The position numbers and the translations under genes are program-made. Of a stretch of 57,735 nt of DNA, positions 1-8,377 are shown one piece after another. This stretch comes from Clostridium sp. C2-6-12 (GTDB taxonomy: Bacteria; Bacillota; Clostridia; Clostridiales; Clostridiaceae): positions 1 to 57,735 of the forward strand of contig NZ_JAABNP010000037.1 in the NCBI RefSeq assembly GCF_009928485.1, given 5' to 3'. The notes under the pieces are model-generated. The model ran no database searches, was not told where the DNA came from, and saw only the letters and a list, made by a program, of their open reading frames with translations. Position 1 is the first letter of the stretch. Each line of letters begins with the position of its first letter.

Positions 1-55
1 TAATTTTAACAATGGAGGCTTGCATTTTCTATGCGTTAATTTTTTTACGCTTACT
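1..55. repeat. 55-bp terminal inverted repeat, left copy
   Basis: Bases 1-55 are the exact reverse complement of 57681-57735, and the match stops sharply at base 56 (c against t). An exact 55-base overlap equals a common de Bruijn graph k-mer length. The simplest reading is that both contig ends run into the same repeat node in opposite orientation. A small GCGT/ACGC stem lies inside it, downstream of the hydrogenase stop codon. Confidence 0.9.
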
Positions 56-74
56 CTTTATTTAGTAATATCAA

Positions 75-1838
75 TTATTGTTCATCTTCATCATCTATTT
101 CACGTCTAGGTGATAATGGCATTTCCCAAGCTGTATGATCAGTATGAAGAAGTTTATGTGCTTTATGTGATAATGGCTTTTCCATATAATCCTCGTAAAG
201 TTTAACAATAGAAGGATTTTCATGAGAAAATCTTAGAGTAGACTTTTTATCAAGTCCATATAAATTTTCTGCTCTGTCTCCTGCGAGTTCCAATCCATCT
301 GAAATAGGTTGGCCTCCTCCACCAGAACATCCACCAGGACAAGCCATAACTTCAACAAAATCATAGTCAACCTTTCTTTTTCTAAGTGCATTGATAAGCT
401 TTCTTGTATTTCCAAGTCCACTTACTATTGCAACCTTTATTGGTATACCTGTAATTTCAAAAGTCTTTTCTTTCCATCCCTTCATTCCTCGTACTTCTTT
501 AAAAGCATCTGGATCTGGATTAGTACCTGTTGCTAAATAATATGCAGATCTAAGTGCTGCTTCCATAACTCCACCTGTAGCTCCAAAAATAACACCAGCT
601 CCTGAACCAACTCCAAGTGGCATATCAAAAGCTTCGCCTTTTAAATCCTTAGGAATAATATGCTCTGCTCTTATCATTCTATCTACTTCACGAGTTGTAA
701 GCACTAAATCTACATCTTGTCCAGCTCCAGCATCATTCATTACTGATATTTCACTTTCATGCTTTTTAGCTATGCATGGCATAATTGAAATAGAATAAAT
801 TTTAGATGGCTCTACATTTAAAAGTTTTGCATAATAGCTTTTTGCAACAGCTCCAAACATTTGTTGTGGTGATTTAGCTGTTGAAAGCTGTCCTACCATA
901 TCAGGATATTGAGATTTTATAAATCTTACCCAACCTGGACAACAAGACGTAAACATTGGAAAAGTATTATTATCTTTATTTTTAAGCTTTTCTAAAAATT
1001 CGCTTCCTTCTTCCATTATAGTAAGATCTGCACTAAAATTTGTATCAAAAATGTAGTTAAAGCCCATTCTTCTAAGTGCTGCAACTAAACGTTCTACTGT
1101 TGCTTCTTCCCGAGATAGTCCTAGTGCTTCTCCCCATGCAGCTCTAACTGCTGGAGCTATTTGCACTACAGTTATTTTGTCTGGATCTGCAAGTGCTGCA
1201 AAAGCTTTTTCAGTATCATCTCTTTCCCTAAGTGCTCCTACAGGACAATGAGTAATGCATTGACCACATAGTGAACAATCTGAATTTTTAATCCTTCTAT
1301 TATATGATACATCAACTGTTGTTCTTGATCCTGTATTTGCAACATCCCATATATTAAGACTTTGAATTTTATCGCATACTTGAATACAACGCATGCACTT
1401 AATACATTTACCAGCATCACGTATTAATGGAAAACTTTCATTCCAAACATAAGGTTCTACGTTTCTTTCAAAATTTAATTTAAATATTCCCAAATCATTA
1501 GAAATTTCTTGTAGACTGCAATTACCACTTCTTACGCAATATGCGCAATTACAATCATGTTGTGATAAAATAAGTTCTACATTTGTCTTTCTAGTTTCCC
1601 TAACTCTAGGACTATTTGTAAATATCTCCATGCCTTCTTCAGCCATATTGTTACAAGCTGGAAGAAGCTTATCTTTTCCTTTTACTTCAACAACACATAC
1701 ACGACATGCACCTATTTCATTTATTTCTTTTAAATAACAAAGACTTGGGATAGGAATGCCAGCAAGTTTTGCTGCATCTAAAATGGTAGTACCCTCTTCT
1801 ACTTGTATTGCAATATTATCAATTTTTAAAGTTACCAT
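75..1838 (-). CDS. [FeFe]-hydrogenase catalytic subunit (HndD/HydA type)
   Basis: 587-residue iron-only hydrogenase that interconverts protons and H2. An N-terminal plant-type [2Fe-2S] domain (C34, C45, C48, C62) is followed by a His-Cys3 cluster (H94, C98, C101, C107) and two [4Fe-4S] clusters (C145/148/151/155 and C188/191/194/198). The H-cluster motifs are complete: TSCCPGW (C299, C300), MPCIAKK (C355) and MACPGGC (C500, C504). The short acidic C-terminal tail is not part of the H-domain. The start overlaps the upstream gene by 7 nt and has the site GGGGGGAGGG, so the two are co-translated. The partner suggests NAD(P)H-linked rather than purely ferredoxin-linked activity (inference). Confidence 0.95.
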   Translation of the reverse strand: MVTLKIDNIAIQVEEGTTILDAAKLAGIPIPSLCYLKEINEIGACRVCVVEVKGKDKLLPACNNMAEEGMEIFTNSPRVRETRKTNVELILSQHDCNCAYCVRSGNCSLQEISNDLGIFKLNFERNVEPYVWNESFPLIRDAGKCIKCMRCIQVCDKIQSLNIWDVANTGSRTTVDVSYNRRIKNSDCSLCGQCITHCPVGALRERDDTEKAFAALADPDKITVVQIAPAVRAAWGEALGLSREEATVERLVAALRRMGFNYIFDTNFSADLTIMEEGSEFLEKLKNKDNNTFPMFTSCCPGWVRFIKSQYPDMVGQLSTAKSPQQMFGAVAKSYYAKLLNVEPSKIYSISIMPCIAKKHESEISVMNDAGAGQDVDLVLTTREVDRMIRAEHIIPKDLKGEAFDMPLGVGSGAGVIFGATGGVMEAALRSAYYLATGTNPDPDAFKEVRGMKGWKEKTFEITGIPIKVAIVSGLGNTRKLINALRKRKVDYDFVEVMACPGGCSGGGGQPISDGLELAGDRAENLYGLDKKSTLRFSHENPSIVKLYEDYMEKPLSHKAHKLLHTDHTAWEMPLSPRREIDDEDEQ

Positions 1839-3667
1839 TTTTTAACCCTCCCCCCTTTGAACACTCCATATCCAAAGTGATCACATCTCAAACATCTAAA
1901 TGACTCTTGATGTGCTTCTGCACAGGTCATTCCATGTTCTATTAGTTCAAAATCATTTTTGCGCTCTATTGCATCTCTTTCTAACATATTTACTCTTCCA
2001 CAAGCAGGTCTATCATCTAGTCTTGCTGTAGGGATTTCGACATCTGTTCTAATAATATGGTTATAACCTAAATAATTATCTATATTTGCAGCTGCTACCT
2101 TACCAGCTGCTATTGCTCTTATAACAGTGGCTGGACCAGTTACACAATCACCACCTGCAAATATTCCCGGCTCATTTTCTATTTCACTTGAACTTAAAGC
2201 ATCAATAACTCCTTTTTTAACTGGAACTCCATATTCAGCAAAATGCCTTGATTCAATACCTTGTCCTATTGCAACTATTACTATATCACAAGGAATTCTT
2301 TCTTCTGCTTCTTCTGAATCCACAATTGTTGGACGCCCACTTTGATCAATTTTACTAATCATTTGAGGCTTAACCCATAAAGCCACGACATTACCATTGT
2401 CATCACTTTCTATTCTTATAGGAGCTTTAAGAGTTAATATTTCACAGCCTTCTGCAATAGCACCTTCTACTTCATCAGGTAATGCAGTCATGTCTACTTT
2501 TCTACGCCTGTATACATTAAATACTTTAGAAGCACCAAGTCTAATTGAAGATCTTGTAACATCCATAGCAACATTTCCGCCACCAATTACAACAACAGTT
2601 TTATCTTTAAAGCTAGGAAGTTTATCATCACCTATTGCACGAAGCATTTCTACAGCTGAAATAACTCCTTTACTTTCTTCTCCTTCAATTCCAATTTTCT
2701 TATCAGTATGTGCTCCAATTGCAATATACAAAGCATCATATTGATTTTTTAGATCTATCATAGAAATGTCTTTTCCAATTCTAATTCCACTTTTTACTTC
2801 TATACCTGTTGAAAGTATAGCTTCAATATCTTCATCTAACCTTTTTCTAGGAAGACGATAATTTGGAATTCCATATCGTAGCATTCCTCCAAGCTTTGAT
2901 TTTTCTTCATATATTACAACTTTATGGCCCATGAGTGAAAGAAAGTATGCAGCACTTAACCCACCAGGTCCACCACCAATTACTGCAACTTTTTTACCAG
3001 TTGCTGGTGCACATACAGGTACTGGAACCTTTCCTGCATGATCAACAGCATACCTTTTTAAACCACGGATATTTATTGAATCATCTATCATATTACGTCT
3101 GCATCTTGCTTCACATGGGTGTTCACAAATAAGTGCACAAGCAGTTGGAAATGGGTTGTCCTTCCTAATAAGACGAACAGCATCAGCATATCTTTCTTCT
3201 GATATTAATGCTATATAACCTGGAATATCTACTCCTGCAGGACATAATGCAACACAAGGAACAGGCTGATCTAAATTGCAAATACATCTTTTATTTACTA
3301 TATGTTCAACATAATCATTTTTAAAGCCTTTTACACCCTTAAGTACCATATTGGCAGCTTCGTAGCCTATTGCACAGTCAGCAGAATTTAAAATTACTCT
3401 AGCAGTCTTTTCTATTAAATCAATAGTGTCTAAAGTAGCATTACCATTTAAAACATCATTAAGTAAGTTTTCTAATTGTCCTAGTCCAACTCTGCAGGGA
3501 ACGCATTTTCCACAGGTTTGAGCATGACATAACTTTAAAAAAGAAGATGCCATATCAACTGGACAAAGACCTGGTGGACTGGCAATAATTCGACGTTCTA
3601 AATCCTTATAAAGGCCTTCAATTACAGTTTGGGCTCTATTTGGTGTTGCAATATCAAGTCTACTCAT
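1832..3667 (-). CDS. NuoF-tail/GltD-like NAD(P) oxidoreductase, hydrogenase partner
   Basis: 611 residues from the ATG at 3667, which has GAGAGGAG 5 nt upstream; the frame is open further 5' without a good site. The first 120 residues match the iron-sulfur end of NuoF/HndC (TCGKCVPCR, C52/55/58, plus C98) but lack the FMN/NADH-binding part. The rest is like the small subunit of glutamate synthase: a cysteine-rich N-terminal cluster region (C128-C142, then ICEHPCEARC), an FAD Rossmann motif (VIGGGPGGLSAAY) and a second dinucleotide motif (VIGGGNVAMD). It probably passes electrons between NAD(P)H and the hydrogenase encoded next in the operon. No NuoE-like subunit is present in the window. Confidence 0.88.
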   Translation of the reverse strand: MSRLDIATPNRAQTVIEGLYKDLERRIIASPPGLCPVDMASSFLKLCHAQTCGKCVPCRVGLGQLENLLNDVLNGNATLDTIDLIEKTARVILNSADCAIGYEAANMVLKGVKGFKNDYVEHIVNKRCICNLDQPVPCVALCPAGVDIPGYIALISEERYADAVRLIRKDNPFPTACALICEHPCEARCRRNMIDDSINIRGLKRYAVDHAGKVPVPVCAPATGKKVAVIGGGPGGLSAAYFLSLMGHKVVIYEEKSKLGGMLRYGIPNYRLPRKRLDEDIEAILSTGIEVKSGIRIGKDISMIDLKNQYDALYIAIGAHTDKKIGIEGEESKGVISAVEMLRAIGDDKLPSFKDKTVVVIGGGNVAMDVTRSSIRLGASKVFNVYRRRKVDMTALPDEVEGAIAEGCEILTLKAPIRIESDDNGNVVALWVKPQMISKIDQSGRPTIVDSEEAEERIPCDIVIVAIGQGIESRHFAEYGVPVKKGVIDALSSSEIENEPGIFAGGDCVTGPATVIRAIAAGKVAAANIDNYLGYNHIIRTDVEIPTARLDDRPACGRVNMLERDAIERKNDFELIEHGMTCAEAHQESFRCLRCDHFGYGVFKGGRVKKW

Positions 3668-3837
3668 TTTAACTCCTCTCTGCATGATTCTCATGCTTAG
3701 CAAAATAGTATAAAATTATTCTTTGTGTAAACATTTTCTTATCTTATTATACAATATTTTCAGAAAATTCTCAAAATATATTTTGTAATTTGTCTATGAT
3801 TTAAGAAAGATAAATATCTTTGTATTCGAAATAAAAT

Positions 3838-3880
3838 AAAAATTTTTCATTATATAAAAATTTTTCATTATATAAAAATT
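3838..3880. repeat. 18-bp AT-only tandem repeat, 2.5 copies
   Basis: Two exact copies of aaaaatttttcattatat (3838-3855 and 3856-3873) and a partial third. The 3668-4044 gap holds this repeat and an AT-rich promoter region for the hydrogenase operon. Nothing else is recognisable in it. Confidence 0.8.
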
Positions 3881-4044
3881 TTATTCATATGTTCATTACA
3901 TTATGTTAAAACAATAACTAATTTATCAATTTAAAATCCTTTTACCTTATTTCTCACTCTAAGAATCTTATACCTTAATTCAATTTGGAAATTTAAATAA
4001 CATAAACAAATCTTAAATATGCTACTTGAAAATTCCTTTAGAAT

Positions 4045-4095
4045 AAAATGCTCGCTCTCAAGTTAAAAAATCATCAACTTGAGAGCGAGCATTTT
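4045..4095 (-). terminator. Terminator after queT
   Basis: Perfect 20-bp inverted repeat (4045-4064 and 4076-4095) with an 11-nt loop, starting 18 nt past the queT stop codon. It has T-rich flanks on both sides, so it may also stop transcription in the other direction. Confidence 0.9.
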
Positions 4096-4113
4096 GTTAA
4101 ATATATAATTACA

Positions 4114-4638
4114 TTAATTGTTGTTTTCAACAGTGTTTTTAGAAACTAACAATTTTTCATATTTATTTTCTATGAACTTTATTATTGGAACTCCAACCAT
4201 AGTAACTACAACAAATTCACCAATTGCAACTTCCGCTGCTGATAATACAAGTGGAAGTTCATAAAGGATATTTAACATCCATCCAATTATTATACCGTTA
4301 AAAATTGTAGGCCATAAAGATGCTATTACTAACGAAATCTTATTAGATTTTATATATTTTCTTGTAAGTGAAATTGCATAAACACTTATAAATGTAGCTA
4401 AGGTTCCTACAATAGCATCCATTACACCATTAGGTCCAAGTATATTTGCAATAAAGCATCCAAGAGTAAGTCCTCCAATATAAAATGGATCAAAGAAAGC
4501 TAATAATACCATTATTTCAGATACTCTAAATTGTATTGCTCCATAGCTTATAGGTGCAAGCACAAGTGTTATAACTGCATAGAGTGTAGCTATAATAGCT
4601 GTTCTAACCAGCCTATTTACTGTTTTTTTGTTTTCCAT
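4114..4638 (-). CDS. queT: QueT-family queuosine-precursor ECF transporter S component
   Basis: 174-residue hydrophobic protein with five or six predicted membrane segments. It shows the QueT/COG4708 pattern near the N-terminus (APISYGAIQFRVSEIMVLL, then FFDPFYIGGLTLGCFIAN). It is the substrate-binding subunit of an energy-coupling-factor importer for a queuosine precursor such as preQ1; the shared ECF ATPases and T component are not encoded here. The start has GGAGG at the right spacing. A predicted preQ1-I riboswitch and intrinsic terminator occupy its leader, which supports the assignment independently. Confidence 0.88.
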   Translation of the reverse strand: MENKKTVNRLVRTAIIATLYAVITLVLAPISYGAIQFRVSEIMVLLAFFDPFYIGGLTLGCFIANILGPNGVMDAIVGTLATFISVYAISLTRKYIKSNKISLVIASLWPTIFNGIIIGWMLNILYELPLVLSAAEVAIGEFVVVTMVGVPIIKFIENKYEKLLVSKNTVENNN

Positions 4639-4713
4639 GTAAAATCCTCCATTTATAAATTATATTATTTCAATCAATAGTGCCTTCTACTTTATAATAT
4701 CCAAAATAGGCAT

Positions 4714-4744
4714 AAAAAAAATCGCAGATATACCTACCTACGAT
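4714..4744 (-). terminator. Riboswitch-controlled terminator in queT leader
   Basis: Read on the minus strand: 7-bp stem (4738-4744 with 4721-4727, one G-U pair), 10-nt loop, then a run of eight T. The 5' arm can instead pair with the end of the upstream aptamer: 4738-4745 with 4812-4819, eight pairs including one G-U. Confidence 0.75.
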
Positions 4745-4811
4745 AAATAAACTCGACAAAAATAAAAGATTTAATTAATAAAAATTAACAAATCTTTATA
4801 TGTTGCTATTT

Positions 4812-4853
4812 TACCGTAGTTTTATTTAAAGTCAGGAGGCTTTCGAACTGACT
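4812..4853 (-). ncRNA. Predicted preQ1-I riboswitch aptamer
   Basis: On the minus strand: a 6-bp stem AGTCAG/CTGACT (4848-4853 with 4830-4835), a 12-nt loop beginning TTCG and ending CCTC, then an A-rich tail TTTAAATAAAACTACGG. Size, loop start and tail match the preQ1-I class, as in the Thermoanaerobacter aptamer with its UCGCAG loop and UUAACAAAACAAGG tail. The tail CTACGGTA pairs with the 5' arm of the terminator, so ligand capture of the tail would free the terminator: preQ1 present, queT off. The class assignment was made by eye. Confidence 0.65.
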
Positions 4854-4975
4854 GATATTAATTTTTACCAGTGAATTATATCAAATTGATAATTTAAATA
4901 CAAGTTATATTATTTTAAAGCTTAATTGCAAACTCTGTAATTTCTTGTTAATATAAATAAATATTATAGTATTAA

Positions 4976-5383
4976 TTATGAATTTGTTAATAATATACCT
5001 TTATTTACTTTTAATTCTTCAATTACTAATGTATCTGCTGGAACCCATTCTAATTGATCCAATTCCTCTAATCTAAGCCATTTAGAATCATTATGTGCAT
5101 TTAAATATAATTGACCTCCACATATGTCACATATAAAGCAATGCATCTTAAGACGGAAATCAGGATAATCGTAATCTATTGTTGTTAAATAACTAGATAT
5201 ATTAATATCTAATTCTAGTTCTTCTTTTATTTCTCGTCTTAGAGCTTCACCTCTTGTTTCACCTAACTCCATTTTACCGCCTGGAAATTCCCACATATTT
5301 TTATAATCTCCTGCACTACGACAAGTAGTTAGAATTTTATCATCTTTTTTTATAATTGCTGAAACTACTTCAATTGTTTTCAA
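4976..5383 (-). CDS. MutT-like Nudix (deoxy)nucleoside triphosphate pyrophosphohydrolase
   Basis: 135 residues with a full Nudix box (GGKMELGETRGEALRREIKEELEL) near residues 36-59 and an N-terminal strand typical of MutT. Family role: hydrolysis of oxidised nucleoside triphosphates such as 8-oxo-dGTP. The start is TTG (codon at 5383) behind a strong GGGGGGAG site; there is no ATG near the N-terminus. It has no obvious operon partner. The exact substrate cannot be told from sequence. Confidence 0.85.
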   Translation of the reverse strand: MKTIEVVSAIIKKDDKILTTCRSAGDYKNMWEFPGGKMELGETRGEALRREIKEELELDINISSYLTTIDYDYPDFRLKMHCFICDICGGQLYLNAHNDSKWLRLEELDQLEWVPADTLVIEELKVNKGILLTNS

Positions 5384-5534
5384 AGCTCTCCCCCCTCAAA
5401 TCAATTCATAATTATACTATAATTTTCAATAAATTAATACTATCTTTAAGGAAATATTGCTATATTAATTTGTTTACTATTCTTTTGCTAAATAGTAAAT
5501 TAAAATACTAAAAAGTAATTTTACACAAATTGAA

Positions 5535-5573
5535 AACCACCAATTAGTTTATTTTTTTAACTAATTGGTGGTT
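5535..5573 (-). terminator. Terminator of the 5.5-6.0 kb RNA gene
   Basis: Perfect 15-bp inverted repeat (5535-5549 and 5559-5573) with a 9-nt loop. It lies 9 nt beyond the closing helix of the predicted RNA. The 3' flank on the minus strand is TTTTCAATTT. Confidence 0.85.
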
Positions 5574-6039
5574 AAGCTATACCTAACCCTTTTTTGAATT
5601 GAATTGGTTCTATAAGAATTTTAATCACCCTTCTCTTTGCGAGTATTTTCTAAGTTAATTACAATTTAGCCTTTGTAATTAATTAGATATATTCTTAATA
5701 TTGTATAGGTTAAATTGAAATTTCTTTGCTATTAGTATTTTAGATATATACTTTCTTCGAGTAGCTAAGATAACTAATAAGTAATTTGTTTTTCTGTTAT
5801 TTTACTTTATTTACTTCTACCCAAATCCTCCGTTGATTTGCTGCCTCTAGTTTCAATTTAGTAAAATAACCTTCAAAATGATTACTTCATAAAATTTAAA
5901 ACTGGAATTAGTATCATCTAAAATAGCATTGGCTAAAATCATTTAATAATTTTTAAGATGTTAATTAAAAATTTAAATTTTTGTAATTAGTGAATCTATA
6001 TTATAGGGTTAGGCGCTTTGAAGAAATTTCTTTCTTCTT
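5535..6039 (-). ncRNA. Candidate large structured noncoding RNA (about 500 nt)
   Basis: No ORF fills this gap on either strand. On the minus strand a good promoter sits at 6046-6074 and a terminator at 5535-5573. Between them are nested perfect helices: a 7-bp hairpin with a GAAA tetraloop right after the start (6020-6037); a 9-bp closing helix CCTAACCCT/AGGGTTAGG (6005-6013 with 5582-5590); a 10-bp helix (5861-5870 with 5796-5805) that encloses a 6-bp hairpin (5835-5840 with 5822-5827); and a 9-10 bp hairpin with loop AGGCTAAA (5673-5681 with 5656-5664). I do not recognise it as RNase P, tmRNA, SRP or 6S RNA. The architecture resembles large ornate RNAs, but no family is assigned. Confidence 0.7.
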
Positions 6040-6045
6040 ACTAAC

Positions 6046-6074
6046 ATTATAACACGCAAATTGTCAGAATACAA
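6046..6074 (-). promoter_or_regulatory. Promoter of the structured RNA gene
   Basis: Minus strand -35 TTGTAT (6069-6074), 17-bp spacer, -10 TATAAT (6046-6051). Predicted start near 6039, 2 nt before the GNRA hairpin. It faces away from the histidine kinase gene. Confidence 0.65.
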
Positions 6075-6253
6075 TGTATTTTCTGATAATTTATAAACTT
6101 TTCCTACTTTTCGACTTATATGATCATAAGTAAATAATCTATTTTACTGAATTGTGTGTTATAAATTAGCAATTGTTTCAACATTTAATTAATTCCTATG
6201 AAGGAAAAAAGTTCCTTAATGTCGAACTTAAAACAATATACACGTAGGTTTAG

Positions 6254-8338
6254 ATGAAAGGTTGGATAAGTATGAATGGTGATTTCGAATCAAAAACTCA
6301 TCTATTAGCTATTTTAGACAATATACCATTTATGGCTTGGTATAAAGACATAAATGGCATATTTGTAGCTGTAAATCGACCCTTTGTAGATGGCTGTGGT
6401 AAAGCTAAGGAAGAAATTATAGGTAAAAATGATTTTGATGTGTGGCCTTATGAACTTGCTTTAAAATATGTTAAAGATGATTTAGATGTAATACAGTCTA
6501 AAAAAGAGAAAATTGTAGAGGAACAATTTGATTACCAAACAAGTAGTATTGGTTTTGAAACTTATAAATCTCCTGTATTTGATGATGAAGGTAATGTAAT
6601 TGGAATTATAGGCCTCTCTAAAAATGCTTCAGAAAAAAATCCTATTACAATGATTTGCTCACATATAGATATAACCGAGAGAAAACTCATAGAAGAAGAA
6701 TTTAAACAAAAAGAATTAATACTTTCAGCTGCTGCTTTTTCAATTAAAGAACTTTTACAAAACAGAAACTATTTAAATGCACTTTACAACTCTTTTGAAC
6801 TTATAGGAAAAGCAACTCGAGTAGATAGAATATATCTATTTATTAATACTTATGATGATAAAGGTATTTATACTAGTCAAAAACTTCAATGGAATTTAGT
6901 AAAAAAACGATTTCAATCAAATGATATTATTTTTCAAAATATTCCATTTGAAGATATAGATGATTTTATATTTGAATTAAAAAATAATAAATCCCTATAT
7001 GGTATTACGAGAGAATTACCCTCTTCACAAACTAAAGAATTCTTAGAATCAAGAAATGCAATTTCATATATGATACTACCTATTTTTGTTGAAAATACTT
7101 TTTGGGGCTTCATTGGTTTTGATCAGTGCCAATATGAAAGACATTGGAAAGAATCAGAATTTTCAACTTTAAGTGCATTTAGCAGTTCTATAGGAAAAAC
7201 CATAGAAAGGCATTTAACAGAAAAAGCTTTAGAAACCTCTAGACAAAATGCTGAAACTGCCAATATGCTTAAGAGTCAGTTTCTAGCTAATATGTCCCAT
7301 GAAATTCGAACTCCTATGCATGCCATTCTTGGATATACTTCATTACTGAAAGATATTGTTAAAAACGAAGAAAGTATTAATTATTTAAATGCAATTCAAA
7401 AGGCTGGAAACATGCTTATGAATTTAATAAATGACATACTTGATTTATCTAAAATCGAAGCTGGGAAATTAGAGCTTCAGCTAAGTTATATTGATATTAA
7501 ACGATTATTGGATGATATTAAAGAATTATTTTCTTTAAAAATAGAAAATAAAAATTTAGTATTTAATATTTATATTGACCCCAAAATACCAAAAACAATT
7601 TTAATTGATGAAGTTCGTATAAGGCAGATACTATTTAATCTGGTTGGAAATGCAGTTAAATTCACACATTATGGTTCAATAAATTTATCTTTAAAAGTAT
7701 CTAATATTAATGAAAATGACAATTTGATTTCTTTGATATTTGAAATAAGAGATACTGGTATTGGTATCCCAGAAGATCAACAAGCCTCAATCTTTAATCC
7801 TTTTAAACAAAAGGATGGACAAAATAACAAAAAGTATGGAGGTACAGGCCTTGGCCTTTCTATTTCTAAGAGATTAGTAGATATGATGAATGGTTCATTA
7901 ACATTAGTCAGTAAGGTTAATGAAGGTTCAACTTTCATAGTTGAGATTCCTAACATTTCTATTGGCAGTTTTAGTGATAAAATAAATAATTCCGATACAT
8001 TAAATTATGAAGACCGCATTATAAACAATGATGTTAGCATTAATAAAAATGAAATTAGTGATACAGAGCCTATACGCTTAGAAATGCTATTAAAAATGAA
8101 TGCTTTGAAAGAAAGTTTATGGTCAGATTGTATTAATAAAAATCGTGTTAATGATATGAAGGAATTTGCAGCTTTAATATTAGAAATTGGGTGCGAATAT
8201 AGTCATCATAATACTATTGAATATGCTAAATCCCTAGAGTATCATATAAATAATTTTGATCTTAAAAACACAAAAGAATTATTAAACAAATTCCCTACTC
8301 TACTTGAAGTTTATAACTCCAGCATTATTAAAGAATAA
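6254..8338 (+). CDS. PAS/GAF sensor histidine kinase
   Basis: 694 residues, no membrane segment, so cytosolic sensing. An N-terminal PAS domain (about 15-130, followed by the PAC-like end HIDITERK) leads into a GAF-like domain (about 165-310). HisKA follows, with H349 in MSHEIRTP, then HATPase_c with N box (LVGNAVKFT), G1 (DTGIGIP) and G2 (GGTGLGLSI). The last 90 residues are a helical region of unknown role. The second Met at 6272 (AAAGGTTGG upstream) is an equally plausible start. The next gene, 39 bp downstream, is a REC-GGDEF protein and the likely phosphotransfer partner. Confidence 0.88.
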   Translation: MKGWISMNGDFESKTHLLAILDNIPFMAWYKDINGIFVAVNRPFVDGCGKAKEEIIGKNDFDVWPYELALKYVKDDLDVIQSKKEKIVEEQFDYQTSSIGFETYKSPVFDDEGNVIGIIGLSKNASEKNPITMICSHIDITERKLIEEEFKQKELILSAAAFSIKELLQNRNYLNALYNSFELIGKATRVDRIYLFINTYDDKGIYTSQKLQWNLVKKRFQSNDIIFQNIPFEDIDDFIFELKNNKSLYGITRELPSSQTKEFLESRNAISYMILPIFVENTFWGFIGFDQCQYERHWKESEFSTLSAFSSSIGKTIERHLTEKALETSRQNAETANMLKSQFLANMSHEIRTPMHAILGYTSLLKDIVKNEESINYLNAIQKAGNMLMNLINDILDLSKIEAGKLELQLSYIDIKRLLDDIKELFSLKIENKNLVFNIYIDPKIPKTILIDEVRIRQILFNLVGNAVKFTHYGSINLSLKVSNINENDNLISLIFEIRDTGIGIPEDQQASIFNPFKQKDGQNNKKYGGTGLGLSISKRLVDMMNGSLTLVSKVNEGSTFIVEIPNISIGSFSDKINNSDTLNYEDRIINNDVSINKNEISDTEPIRLEMLLKMNALKESLWSDCINKNRVNDMKEFAALILEIGCEYSHHNTIEYAKSLEYHINNFDLKNTKELLNKFPTLLEVYNSSIIKE

Positions 8339-8377
8339 AAGTTTAGATTTTACTTATTACATGGAGGAAAATGTTAT

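Noticed and set aside
2397..2744. Plus-strand ORF of 115 codons inside the GltD-like gene
   Set aside because: Antisense shadow of a clear coding region, no RBS and no domain.
3838..3880. Iterons of a plasmid origin
   Set aside because: Only 2.5 AT-only units and no replication gene in the window; more likely simple repeat expansion in a promoter region.
4714..4853. preQ1-II riboswitch, as that class also precedes QueT-family genes
   Set aside because: The leader has no second long stem-loop and its tail matches the preQ1-I pattern; the sequence does not follow the preQ1-II layout.
4801..4860. Cyclic-di-GMP (GEMM) riboswitch because of CGAAAGCCTCC and ACGGTAAAATAGC
   Set aside because: The two GEMM stem-loops and their tetraloop/receptor are absent; the single short stem with A-rich tail fits preQ1-I, and the gene is queT.
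5580..6015. RNase P, tmRNA or SRP RNA
   Set aside because: None of their conserved blocks (tmRNA tRNA-like ends, RNase P CR-I/CR-V, SRP GGAA/GCAG loop) could be found; left unassigned.
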